Shown here: in pieces, positions 1 through 8,192 of the stretch
Layout: every line of letters starts with the position of its first letter
How positions within the stretch are numbered: position 1 is the first letter of the stretch
From: WLND01 sp040398845
GTDB lineage: Bacteria > Actinomycetota > Actinomycetes > S36-B12
DNA: 64,000 bases
Assembly: GCA_040398845.1 (NCBI GenBank)
Contig: JBBATH010000008.1
Location: 62,001-126,000, forward strand
Direction of reading: 5' to 3'
Program-made: the position numbers and the translations under genes
Notes under the pieces: model-generated
Database searches by the model: none
Told to the model about the DNA's origin: nothing
What the model saw: only the letters and a program-made list of their open reading frames with translations

Positions 1-1852
1 GCATGCCATCTCCAGGCACTGGATCCCAGCCTTCGGGCGCCGTCACCCGAACGGTGAGGGTTGAGTTGCGAAAGAGGGATTGCGGCTCAGCCCTCAGGAA
101 GTACACAAGCGGACCTCCGCCTCCCCCGAAGGTGCCGGAGGGCAGATCGTAGGAGACGGAGACGGTGGTCTGCCCCCCGGGCGGCGTCCAGCCGACCATG
201 CGAACGATCTTTTGCCCGTTACCGTCATTCGCGAAGCCGCGGCCGTACTGCTGATGGTTCTTGAAGGACCTAATGGCAAACCCCTGCGGATAGTTAGGGA
301 CGTAGTTCGTGGCTTTGTCGGGCACGTACATGATGTAAGCATTCTTCAGCCAACTCGTCTCGTAGCCAACTCGCTCAGGCGGTCCTTCGGGACGCTCCGG
401 GGGAGTTGCGTTCGTGACATTCATCTGCTGGGTGACTTGAGCCGATCCGTCATCGGCAAGTTGCACCGAAACAAGCACGTTTCGCTCCTGAAAAACATCC
501 ACTTTGCTCTGATTTCCATTTTGCGTATAAACCGCTGACCAGTCTCCAAAGCCAGGATCAACGACCTGTCCACCAGCGCCACTCTTGAAGATGACCGACT
601 CAAAATCAGGATCACGCAACCACACCTGAAAGTGCCGACCCGGGGCCGTACCAGCAATGGCCTTTGCTGCGGTGACGAGGTCGTCGCCCGACAGAAGCTT
701 GGTAAGGAGGTCATCGAGGAGTTGCTGGTTTGCGACTTGGCGGGCCTGCGCCTCATCCTGCCCGAACTGCTCATAGGCGTCGATCAGGAGTATCTTGCCG
801 AGTTGGTCTCCGGTGACCTCACCGTACGTCTCTGATTGGATGGGCCCGAGCGAGTTCAAGACCGCTGCGATTGCCGTGAGATCCATGGTCATCACACCGT
901 CGACCTCGGGGAAGCCCCCACCCACCCAGGCACCAGCCATCTCACGTCCAGCAAAGGTGAGGGACGGGTGGGTGTTTGTCACCACCATCGGCTCCTTGCG
1001 TGGATTCTTCGGGAAGAACGGGTTCATTGACGGTCCCCACCACTTGACCTTCGCGTTTATTGGCGGAAACAGTTGGGTGCTCGTCTGCCCCTTGATCGGA
1101 ATCGAGATTCGTCCTTGATCGAACTCGACGAGAACGAGCGACAAAGGGGCACCCCCGGAAGCCCGCATCTCGGCCTGATTGCCGATCGCAATGAGGTAGC
1201 GCTTCACCCCGTTCGCACCAAGAGCGTCCGGGAGTTGGGGGGCGAGATCGACGAGCACGCTGATCGCGTCTTGTACGGGCGCCACCTCCCCCAGCGCCTT
1301 GCGCTGCACTCTCGCCAACGTTCCCGCCAAGGGACCGCTCGTCTCAATATCCCTGAGGGCCTTGGCGCTGCTCTTGATCCCAAGGTTGATGGCGGCCACT
1401 CGGGGCGGCAGCTCGCGCAACCTTGCCACGTCGATTGCCCCGTCATTGAAGATCTTTCGGGACCCGTCCTCACCCGACAGATCCCCGAACAAACTGAGAA
1501 GTTCGCCCGTACTCCCAGCGATGTCGGAAGTCGCCCCACCGAGGCGTCTCCAGTTGTCGATTGCTGTTCCCACCCCTGGGACAATGCTCAGCACTCCTAG
1601 GTGAGGTCCCTGGGCCGAGGATGAAATCCTCGAGGCTGCGGTCTCCACCTGAGCGAAGTCAGCCTGAGCCCCCGCGTATTGTCCCCCGGTTATCTGATCA
1701 ACCGTCCCGTTGAGGCTTGTCAGGAATGTGCCGGCGCCGACACCCAGCGTCGCGAGAGACCCGAGGAAGGCGAGTTGAATCCACAGCACAACACCACCGG
1801 CAACGAGCGCCGCTGCCAGACCAACCACGGTCTTCGCTGATGGCGGGCTCAC
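1..1852 (-). CDS. DUF4012 domain-containing membrane-anchored protein (C-terminus beyond the window)
   Basis: The minus-strand frame is open from a GTG at 1852 to the window edge, about 617 codons without a stop. The N-terminus has one hydrophobic segment (about residues 8-35) followed by a long extracytoplasmic region. The stretch around ALGANGVKRYLIAIGNQAEM, followed by RASGGAPLSLVLVEFDQG, is typical of DUF4012 proteins, which actinobacteria often encode beside polysaccharide-initiating sugar transferases. The sugar transferase lies upstream in the same direction, 62 bp away, so they probably form one transcript. Biochemical function is unknown; a role in surface-polysaccharide assembly or attachment is inferred from context. 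The GTG start has only a weak AGG before it, and an in-frame stop lies a few codons further upstream, so the start is bounded closely. Confidence 0.82.
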   Translation of the reverse strand, partial: MSPPSAKTVVGLAAALVAGGVVLWIQLAFLGSLATLGVGAGTFLTSLNGTVDQITGGQYAGAQADFAQVETAASRISSSAQGPHLGVLSIVPGVGTAIDNWRRLGGATSDIAGSTGELLSLFGDLSGEDGSRKIFNDGAIDVARLRELPPRVAAINLGIKSSAKALRDIETSGPLAGTLARVQRKALGEVAPVQDAISVLVDLAPQLPDALGANGVKRYLIAIGNQAEMRASGGAPLSLVLVEFDQGRISIPIKGQTSTQLFPPINAKVKWWGPSMNPFFPKNPRKEPMVVTNTHPSLTFAGREMAGAWVGGGFPEVDGVMTMDLTAIAAVLNSLGPIQSETYGEVTGDQLGKILLIDAYEQFGQDEAQARQVANQQLLDDLLTKLLSGDDLVTAAKAIAGTAPGRHFQVWLRDPDFESVIFKSGAGGQVVDPGFGDWSAVYTQNGNQSKVDVFQERNVLVSVQLADDGSAQVTQQMNVTNATPPERPEGPPERVGYETSWLKNAYIMYVPDKATNYVPNYPQGFAIRSFKNHQQYGRGFANDGNGQKIVRMVGWTPPGGQTTVSVSYDLPSGTFGGGGGPLVYFLRAEPQSLFRNSTLTVRVTAPEGWDPVPGDGM

Positions 1853-1914
1853 CCTGTGAGTATATGAAGCCCCCGGGGATTGGGGTCCAAGGACGGGCTC
1901 TGGTCAGGCGATGG

Positions 1915-3414
1915 CTAGTAGGCGCCGTCACCCACAAGCACTGCTTTCACTGTCTTGGCGACGATAACTATGTCAAGTGCCGGCGACCAATGCTCCACGT
2001 AGTCCAGGTCAAGGCGCATGCGCTCCTCCCAGTCGACACTCTTGCGTCCCGACACCTGCCACAGTCCGGTCAGGCCCGGCTTGGTGAGGTGACGCCGGTG
2101 GTCGGCATCCGCGAAGAGGGGGAGTTCGTCCACGAGGACGGGACGGGGGCCGACAAGGGACATAGAGCCGGCGATGACATTCACGACCTGGGGCATCTCA
2201 TCAATTGACCAACGGCGTAGGAACCGGCCAACCTTGGTGATACGCGGATCCGCCCTGTAGCGAGCGGCGATATCAGCATCCGGGGCCCCAATGACGGCCT
2301 GTCGCTCCTGATCTGCGCCCACCCGCATGGTTCGCAATTTCAGAACCGTGATGAGCTGGCCACCTCGCCCCACGCGCTCCTGAGTATAGAAAATCGGGCC
2401 CCGGCTCGTGAGTTTGGTAACGAGTCCACCTACGAGCATGAACGGCAGAAACGCCATAAACAGGGTGACGCCGAACAGAATGTCGAGTGAGCGCTTGATC
2501 GCCCGCTTGGGCCCAGTGAGGTGCGGCTCGTCAAGGTGCAGCAGCGGCAGATCGGCCGCCATTCGCATGCTCACCCGAGGCCCCGCCACATCGCCAATCG
2601 CGGGGGCGACGAGGAGGTCGACACGGGGCCCCTCTAGACGCCAGGCCAACCGTTGAACGACCCGCTGGCCGAGTGCCGGTGAGCTGGCAACCGCCACGGT
2701 GTCAGCATCCTCGAGGGAGATTCTCGTCATCACTTCGTCGAGCCACACCTCAAGTCCCGCATCGTCGACATCCGCCGCTGGCTCATCCACGACATCGACG
2801 ACCGTGAACCCGGCAACCGGGTCACGATCGAGCATGTCGACGATCTCTGATTTCGTGGGCTCGGCTCCGACAACGATCGTGCGGTGCAGGAAGTGGCCGT
2901 AGCGGCGCTCGTGACGCAACCAGCCGCGAAGCGCCCAACGCACGACGAGAAGCAGGGTGAGCCCAACGACGAAGGTGATGACCACGAAACCGCGGGAAAG
3001 TTCGAGCTTGAGCACGAACACGACGATGGCGACCGCTCCGAACACTGTCGCGGTCGCCGACACCACACGCTTGAACTCCTCCGAGCCCACGCCCAGCATG
3101 CGAGTGTCGTAGGCACCTCGCAGGACCAGGACGCACAGCCACGAGAGCACCACGATAAAGACGAGAGAGATATACGTTGGATCGTTGATCTCGACGTTGA
3201 ACGGAATCGCCCAACGAAGGATGAATCCGGTAAGCCCAGCAAAGGTGATGGCGAGCACGTCCCAGATCACGGCCCGGGTCGCATACACCCGCAGGGGATC
3301 GCGCCGAAGGTGCGGCCGATCACGATGCGATTGCCCCCCGGACCAACCAAACCGCACCGAAGCCGTGGAAACCTCAGCCTTGGCCGGCAAGGCCTGTCGA
3401 TCCTCGAGCGCCAT
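1915..3414 (-). CDS. Exopolysaccharide biosynthesis polyprenyl glycosylphosphotransferase
   Basis: A 499-residue membrane enzyme of the WcaJ/WbaP (bacterial sugar transferase) family, expected to load the first sugar phosphate onto undecaprenyl phosphate at the inner membrane face. Four to five N-terminal membrane segments (about residues 45-170) are followed by a CoA-binding-like soluble region, a fifth hydrophobic segment (KRSLDILFGVTLFMAF) and the C-terminal catalytic domain. That domain shows the family signatures FYTQERVGRGG, LKLRTM, RRWSIDEMPQ, SLVGPRP and KPGLTGLWQVSGR. Length and domain order match full-size family members. It is followed by the DUF4012 gene and preceded by two secreted glycosidases on the same strand, which suggests a polysaccharide locus. 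The sugar substrate cannot be read from the sequence. Confidence 0.93.
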   Translation of the reverse strand: MALEDRQALPAKAEVSTASVRFGWSGGQSHRDRPHLRRDPLRVYATRAVIWDVLAITFAGLTGFILRWAIPFNVEINDPTYISLVFIVVLSWLCVLVLRGAYDTRMLGVGSEEFKRVVSATATVFGAVAIVVFVLKLELSRGFVVITFVVGLTLLLVVRWALRGWLRHERRYGHFLHRTIVVGAEPTKSEIVDMLDRDPVAGFTVVDVVDEPAADVDDAGLEVWLDEVMTRISLEDADTVAVASSPALGQRVVQRLAWRLEGPRVDLLVAPAIGDVAGPRVSMRMAADLPLLHLDEPHLTGPKRAIKRSLDILFGVTLFMAFLPFMLVGGLVTKLTSRGPIFYTQERVGRGGQLITVLKLRTMRVGADQERQAVIGAPDADIAARYRADPRITKVGRFLRRWSIDEMPQVVNVIAGSMSLVGPRPVLVDELPLFADADHRRHLTKPGLTGLWQVSGRKSVDWEERMRLDLDYVEHWSPALDIVIVAKTVKAVLVGDGAY

Positions 3415-3481
3415 CAGTCACCTCCGTCTTCGCCCCGCCGAGCGGGGCCGGTCGCTTACGCGCACCGGCCACCGCATCAGC

Positions 3482-4765
3482 CTAGGCCTGGACGTAGATG
3501 CGAACAGGGACCTCGGTGAGGGTGATAGACGCGCCCTCGAGTACCTCTTGGCAATTCGCCAGCGGATCGCACACCAACTGCGAACCGGCAGGCGCCGTGT
3601 AGGCCGCATCACCTGTCTCTGCCCACGCCACGATCGAGTTCTGTCCGTCGCGAGTGAAATTGCACGTAACGGCGCCCGCAGTGTCGGTGCAGCCCTCGAA
3701 CTGAGATCCGACCACCCAGTTGTCGATGGCGAAGAAACCTTGCTCGCCATCCGAGCCCGGGTACGCCTGGATGCCAAGGAGCGGATAGGGCTTCTGGGTC
3801 CAGATGTACCAGTAGGCGCGCTCGACACCAAAACGCAGGTTGTCAATGTAGGTGCGCACGATCCAGCCTGCTGCCGCCGGTCCGGTGATGTCGGTCTTGG
3901 GGATATCGCCGGGGCCGGCGAGTCCGTAATTCAGCTCGGTGTCCCAGATCGGGAGATCCGCAGGCGCACCGGCCTCAGAGGCCGCCGACTTAAACGTTTC
4001 GATGAGCGCACCACGGACCTGCGGATTCCCCTCACCGCTCGGATATGCGTGCAGGGAGAGCACGTCGACCGGCCAGTCAGCCTTCGCCAGCGCCGCGAGG
4101 TACTTTGGGTAAAAGGCGTCGAAGCGTGCCGAGAGTCGAAGCGCTGGCGACGCCGAGACCACAAGCGCCTCGGGATCGGCCGCCTTGATGATCTTATAGG
4201 CCCGCGCTGTCATCTCCGCAAGTTCCTCGGGGGTGCCATCGTAGAAGTTCTTGAGGTTTGCCTCGTTCCAGATCTCGTAACTGGAGATCCGACCCTTATA
4301 GCGTGTGACGACTGCGGTTACCCAGTCATCCCAGTCCTGCAAGTTCGCGGGCGCGCTCGCTGCGCCGGGCTGCGGGTAGTGGTCCTTCCCCTTCTTAACG
4401 GCGCCCTTCTTCACCGCCCACTCCGGGGTCGTGCCGAGCACCATGAGGATGTCGGTGAGGCCCTTGGAATCAGCGTTCGCAAGCGCACCGTCGAGGTTGT
4501 CCCACTTGAACTCGCCCTTGGCTAGCTCAATCTGTGACCAAGCGGTGCCGTTATCCCACAGACGCAAGGCGCCAAATGGTGCCGACGGCCACGCTTCAAC
4601 CTCGACGCCCTCTACCTGCATTCCCACAAGACTTGCGGGTAGGCCCGGCACTGAGGGTGCAGTCGGCGAGGCAGGCGCCTCTGACTGTGATGACCCGCAG
4701 GCACTCAATCCCAGTGCGAACACCGAGAGTGATGCTGCGGCAATGACTAGCTTGCTCCGAACCAT
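3482..4765 (-). CDS. Lipoprotein, GH39-like (clan GH-A) glycoside hydrolase, paralogue A
   Basis: A 427-residue exported protein with a lipoprotein signal: basic start, hydrophobic core and lipobox LSAC with Cys23 as the lipidation site. The rest reads as a TIM-barrel hydrolase of the GH39/PslG-like type. It has IWNEANL with Glu168 as candidate acid/base and PIWDTELNYG with Glu277 as candidate nucleophile. The closing region carries paired cysteines (CDPLANC, FEGC/VTCNF). Its start overlaps the end of paralogue B by 19 bp, so the two are probably cotranscribed. Next to a polyprenyl glycosylphosphotransferase, a role in trimming or remodelling the exported polysaccharide is likely, by analogy with PslG. 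Substrate is unknown. Confidence 0.82.
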   Translation of the reverse strand: MVRSKLVIAAASLSVFALGLSACGSSQSEAPASPTAPSVPGLPASLVGMQVEGVEVEAWPSAPFGALRLWDNGTAWSQIELAKGEFKWDNLDGALANADSKGLTDILMVLGTTPEWAVKKGAVKKGKDHYPQPGAASAPANLQDWDDWVTAVVTRYKGRISSYEIWNEANLKNFYDGTPEELAEMTARAYKIIKAADPEALVVSASPALRLSARFDAFYPKYLAALAKADWPVDVLSLHAYPSGEGNPQVRGALIETFKSAASEAGAPADLPIWDTELNYGLAGPGDIPKTDITGPAAAGWIVRTYIDNLRFGVERAYWYIWTQKPYPLLGIQAYPGSDGEQGFFAIDNWVVGSQFEGCTDTAGAVTCNFTRDGQNSIVAWAETGDAAYTAPAGSQLVCDPLANCQEVLEGASITLTEVPVRIYVQA

Positions 4766-5997
4766 GTGGGCATGCTCCCGATCGTGATGGATGTACCAGC
4801 GACAACTGGCGTACTGACATTCGCTGCTGTGACGGACTTCGTCGCACCAGCAGGCACGATGAAGGGTCCGGAGCCGGTACTGGCCCAGGCGACCGTTGAC
4901 GACACGCCGTTCTTCACGATCGTGCAGGTGTTGACCGCCGCGGTTACGCAGTTGACAGTCCCACCGACCATCCAGCCGTATGTCGTCGCGTAGCCAAGCG
5001 CACCAGCAGTTCCCGGGTACATCTGAATGCCGAGGAGGCTGTAGGTCGACGGCGTGAATGAGTACCAGTACGTGCGGTCAATGCCGAGACGGGCACTGTC
5101 GAGGTATGTCTGCGAGACCCAGGCGGCAGCCTGATCGCCATCAACGTTCTGCTTGGGGTTCGACGAGCCCGGCCCGGCGAGTCCGTAATTGACCTCGGTG
5201 TCCCAAAGTGGCTTGGCCGGCGCACCTGCCGAGGCGAGCGATGCGCGGACCGTCGAGATGTAGGTGACGCGATCAGCAGGAGTGCCGAGGCTGTTCGGGT
5301 AGAGGTGCACCGAGAAGGCAGTCACGGGCCACTTGAGCTTCTTCAGGCTCTTGAGGTACGCCGGGAAGAACTTGTTGTAGGCCGAAGTAAGCCGGACAGT
5401 GCTACTCGCCGAGACGATCTGCGCGGTCGGGTCGTTCTTGCGAATGATCTTGTAGGCCTCACTTGTGAGGTCAGCCATCTGAGATGGGGTGCCCATCCAG
5501 AAGGTGCTGAGATTCGCCTCGTTCCAGATCTGGTACGCGTCAATCGACGCTGCGTAACGCTTGGTGACCGCGGTAACCCAGTCCTTCCAAAGCTTCATCG
5601 ACGAGGGCATCGAGGCGGCACCCTTATTCGGGTAGGTGCCCTGTCCCTTGTCGGATGCTGCCCAGGTCGGCGTCGAGCCGAGAACGTAGAGGACCTTGGC
5701 ATTGATCTTGTTGGAGTTCGCAATCGCCTTGTCCATGCCGGTCCACCAGTACTTCTTCGCCGACGGCTGCACCTTGCCCCACGAGATGCCGACATCCCAC
5801 AGGCGGATCGTCCCGGTCGGCACGGTGGGCACGAGTCCGTTTGCGATCTGCGGAACATGCAGGCCGTAGGAAGTAGCGTCGCCGGGGGCTGCGCTCGCTG
5901 CCGGTGCTGCGATGACCCCTGCACTGAACGCGCACACGGTCGCGATGGAGATTGCAGCGGCGGTGGCGCGGCGGCGAGTGGATGTAAACAGGCGCAT
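4747..5997 (-). CDS. Secreted GH39-like (clan GH-A) glycoside hydrolase, paralogue B
   Basis: A 416-residue protein with a classical signal peptide (arginine-rich start, hydrophobic core to about residue 30, AxA sites near residues 34-37) and no lipobox. Candidate catalytic residues are Glu160 in YQIWNEANL and Glu268 in PLWDTEVNYGLAGPG. It aligns by eye along its length with the lipoprotein paralogue downstream and with the isolated paralogue at 26950-28221, so a duplicated family is present. Its start is supported by GAGAGG about 9 bases upstream on the minus strand. The leader contains a 14-base tandem repeat. It is probably soluble or wall-associated outside the membrane, whereas paralogue A is membrane-anchored. 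Confidence 0.82.
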   Translation of the reverse strand: MRLFTSTRRRATAAAISIATVCAFSAGVIAAPAASAAPGDATSYGLHVPQIANGLVPTVPTGTIRLWDVGISWGKVQPSAKKYWWTGMDKAIANSNKINAKVLYVLGSTPTWAASDKGQGTYPNKGAASMPSSMKLWKDWVTAVTKRYAASIDAYQIWNEANLSTFWMGTPSQMADLTSEAYKIIRKNDPTAQIVSASSTVRLTSAYNKFFPAYLKSLKKLKWPVTAFSVHLYPNSLGTPADRVTYISTVRASLASAGAPAKPLWDTEVNYGLAGPGSSNPKQNVDGDQAAAWVSQTYLDSARLGIDRTYWYSFTPSTYSLLGIQMYPGTAGALGYATTYGWMVGGTVNCVTAAVNTCTIVKNGVSSTVAWASTGSGPFIVPAGATKSVTAANVSTPVVAGTSITIGSMPTWFGAS

Positions 5998-6014
5998 GGT
6001 AAAGCCTCTCGGAG

Positions 6015-6042
6015 CGAAGTTGTGCTGGCGAAGTCGTGCTGG
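6015..6042 (-). repeat. Tandem 14-base repeat in the leader of glycosidase B
   Basis: Two adjacent copies of CGAAGTYGTGCTGG (plus-strand reading) at 6015-6028 and 6029-6042 differ at one position. They lie 18-45 bases upstream of the glycosidase B start, inside its likely leader or promoter. This could be a regulator half-site pair or simply replication slippage. The rest of the 157-base gap to the methyltransferase stop at 6155 shows only short palindromes such as GCCCATGGGC. Confidence 0.5.
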
Positions 6043-6154
6043 CGCGTGGTCCTGAGGCGGGCCTGCGACAAATGAACCTTAGCCCATGGGCCGCTCTCGT
6101 TCCGGTATCCAAGATGGGCGCGCCATCATGAACAGGAAGTGAATTCGCCCTTGG

Positions 6155-6844
6155 CTATCGCGGGCGAAGGACGTACAGGCTCTGGCCATCGGTTTCGCGG
6201 CCATATTCGAAGCGATCAACGGCAAGGCCGGCCGCTTGCACATGGGCCTCGAAGTGTGCGCGCTCGAATCTGGTGCAATGCAACGGCCCCTTCCACTCAA
6301 GGGGCCCGTAACCTTGGGGATTCTCCTCCCAGGCGGCGACATCCTCCTCGACGAAGCAGGTAACGAGTGCCCGCCCAGTTGGCGCCAAGACCTCGCCAAT
6401 GAGGCGCAGGTAAGCAGGGGTGTCGACGTCATTCATGTGAGAGAAAACCGAATAAGCGTAGAAGGCATCGACGCTCCCTGGCTCCGCAGCAAGGGTGCGC
6501 TCCGGAGAGCCGTCAGGGTTATAGCGCTCATTGCTCACGTCAAGGCAGGTGAATCGAAAACCCTCGCCCGCAAGGTTCGCATCGGCCCAGTCGATGAGTT
6601 CAGGCTGGATGTCGACCCCGTGGTAATCGCGGATGCGACCGAACTCCTCGCGCACCCCGACCGCAAGCCGGCCCGCACCGCTGCCCCAGTCGAGCAGGCT
6701 CGACTCCGCGTCGAGAGCGCAGTACTCGACGAGGCGACGCACATCGCGCACCGCCGTCCGAACGAAGGCCTGGTCGTCCTTGAAGTGCGTGCCCCCCATC
6801 CGGTACTTGCCGGGGGGAAGGGGCGCGGCTTTCTTCTTGAACAT
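6155..6844 (-). CDS. Class I SAM-dependent methyltransferase
   Basis: A 229-residue protein with the SAM-binding motif I LLDWGSGAGRLAVGV (about residues 50-64) and an acidic motif II in YHGVDIQPELIDWA. The later strand FYAYSVFSHM is typical of the methyltransferase 11/12/25 group. No membrane segment or signal is seen, so it is cytoplasmic. It lies 28 bp downstream of the CoA-transferase family gene on the same strand. Substrate is not predictable; the nearby sugar genes allow a sugar or lipid methylation role, but this is only context. Length is normal for a free-standing enzyme. Confidence 0.85.
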   Translation of the reverse strand: MFKKKAAPLPPGKYRMGGTHFKDDQAFVRTAVRDVRRLVEYCALDAESSLLDWGSGAGRLAVGVREEFGRIRDYHGVDIQPELIDWADANLAGEGFRFTCLDVSNERYNPDGSPERTLAAEPGSVDAFYAYSVFSHMNDVDTPAYLRLIGEVLAPTGRALVTCFVEEDVAAWEENPQGYGPLEWKGPLHCTRFERAHFEAHVQAAGLAVDRFEYGRETDGQSLYVLRPR

Positions 6845-6872
6845 GTCCGCAGCCTATTCTGGTGGTGGGCAA

Positions 6873-8099
6873 TCAGAAGAGGCCCAACTCCCGCGCACTT
6901 GCTTCGAGTTCGTCGCGAACGGACGGGTGCGCCGCGCTGTGGATGATGTTGCGTGCCTGATCCGCCTGTGAGAGTCCGAAGCATGCAGCGATGCCCTGTT
7001 CGGTCGCAACAAAGCTGTGCTGGAAACTCGTCACCGGCTCGATGATCCGCGGCACGATGGTGGAGCAATTCGCCCTCGCATGCCAGGAGGGCAACGCCAT
7101 GAATGACCGCCCGCCCCGCGAGTGCAGCGCCCCCACGATGAAGTCGGTCGACCCACCGAATCCGGAGTGGATCCGCCCCTTCACCCGGCTCGCGTTCGCC
7201 TGATCGAAGAGGTCGACCTGCAGCGCTGCGTTCACGCTCGTCATCCGAGCCTGACGGGCGATGAGACCCGGGTCGTTCGTGACCTCCGTGCGCATCATGC
7301 GGACGCCGCGATTCAAGTGGAGCCAGTCGGAAAGCTCGCGCGAGCCGAAGATGAAGGACGCGGTGAGCGGCACCTCGTCATCAAGAGCGCCTCCCTTGAA
7401 GAGATCCAGGACGCCATCGCTGAACATCTCCGTCCAGATCCGCAGCCCCTTGCTGTGGGTCAGCGCGGCCAGCACGGCGTCCGGGACCGCACCGATACCG
7501 AGTTGCAGCGTCGAATTCGGCTCGACGAGTTCAGCGATCCTGGCGCCGATCTCGCGCTCCACGTCGCCAAGTTCACCTCGATCATGGGAGGGCAGGGTCT
7601 CGTCGACTTCGATGAGGTAATCGATCTCGTGCTCGTAGATCTGCGCGTCGCCGTAGGTATATGGCATCTGCTCATTTGCCTGGACGATGACGAGGCCGCC
7701 ATGTGCCCTCGCCGACTCGATGGCCGACGGCAGGATATTGACCTCAGTGCCGAGGCTCACGGTGTCGAATCGGCGCGACGATGCATGGAGGAGCACGACA
7801 TCCGGACGGAAGTGATCGCGAAAAAGCACCGGCACCAGGCTCAAGCGGCACGGAACGTAATCGAGTCGCGCGCTGCCTCGCATGCCAGGGCCGACAAAGG
7901 CCGTTTCATAGGTGACGCCCTCGCGGTCAGGCAGACCCTTCTGCGCATTGAGCATGTGGAGCCGATACTCCGCAACCACCTCGTCGACAGCGCCGAGAAG
8001 TACCTGCGGGGTCGCGAAGTTCCCTGAGGCGATGACGCGCGGGTTTTTCGGGAGATCTTCAAGAACCTTCTTGAGTTGCTGAACGTTGATGATTCGCAT
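6873..8099 (-). CDS. Acetyl-CoA hydrolase/transferase family protein (4-hydroxybutyrate CoA-transferase-like)
   Basis: A 408-residue cytoplasmic CoA-transferase. The N-terminal half matches the AcCoA hydrolase N-domain, including LQLGIGAVPDAVLAAL. The C-terminal domain contains IWTEMFSDGV, where Glu224 is the probable catalytic glutamate that forms the glutamyl-CoA intermediate, and GRIHSGFGGSTDFIVGA. Members move CoA between acetyl-CoA and small carboxylates such as 4-hydroxybutyrate or succinate. The acceptor cannot be read here. A strong AGGAGG lies about 8 bases before the ATG. It heads a probable two-gene unit with the methyltransferase and diverges from the fucose synthase gene. Confidence 0.88.
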   Translation of the reverse strand: MRIINVQQLKKVLEDLPKNPRVIASGNFATPQVLLGAVDEVVAEYRLHMLNAQKGLPDREGVTYETAFVGPGMRGSARLDYVPCRLSLVPVLFRDHFRPDVVLLHASSRRFDTVSLGTEVNILPSAIESARAHGGLVIVQANEQMPYTYGDAQIYEHEIDYLIEVDETLPSHDRGELGDVEREIGARIAELVEPNSTLQLGIGAVPDAVLAALTHSKGLRIWTEMFSDGVLDLFKGGALDDEVPLTASFIFGSRELSDWLHLNRGVRMMRTEVTNDPGLIARQARMTSVNAALQVDLFDQANASRVKGRIHSGFGGSTDFIVGALHSRGGRSFMALPSWHARANCSTIVPRIIEPVTSFQHSFVATEQGIAACFGLSQADQARNIIHSAAHPSVRDELEASARELGLF

Positions 8100-8192
8100 T
8101 CACGCCTCCTGATCGCGTTCGACGCAGCCTAGGCCCGCTATGTCAGAATGACGCAATACGAGGGTCGTCCCCCGCAGTGAGAGCAGGTACCC

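Noticed and set aside
2884..3519. A 211-codon plus-strand frame opposite the sugar transferase
   Set aside because: It is a charged, repetitive translation without any domain, antisense to a strong coding region.
3185..4525. A 446-codon plus-strand open frame opposite the sugar transferase and glycosidase genes
   Set aside because: It is a high-GC shadow frame: its translation is Arg/Gly-rich with no motif, whereas the minus-strand frames have clear domains and catalytic residues.
7122..8027. A 301-codon plus-strand frame under the CoA-transferase gene
   Set aside because: The opposite strand encodes a full-length CoA-transferase family protein with its conserved motifs; this frame shows no domain and lacks a ribosome site.
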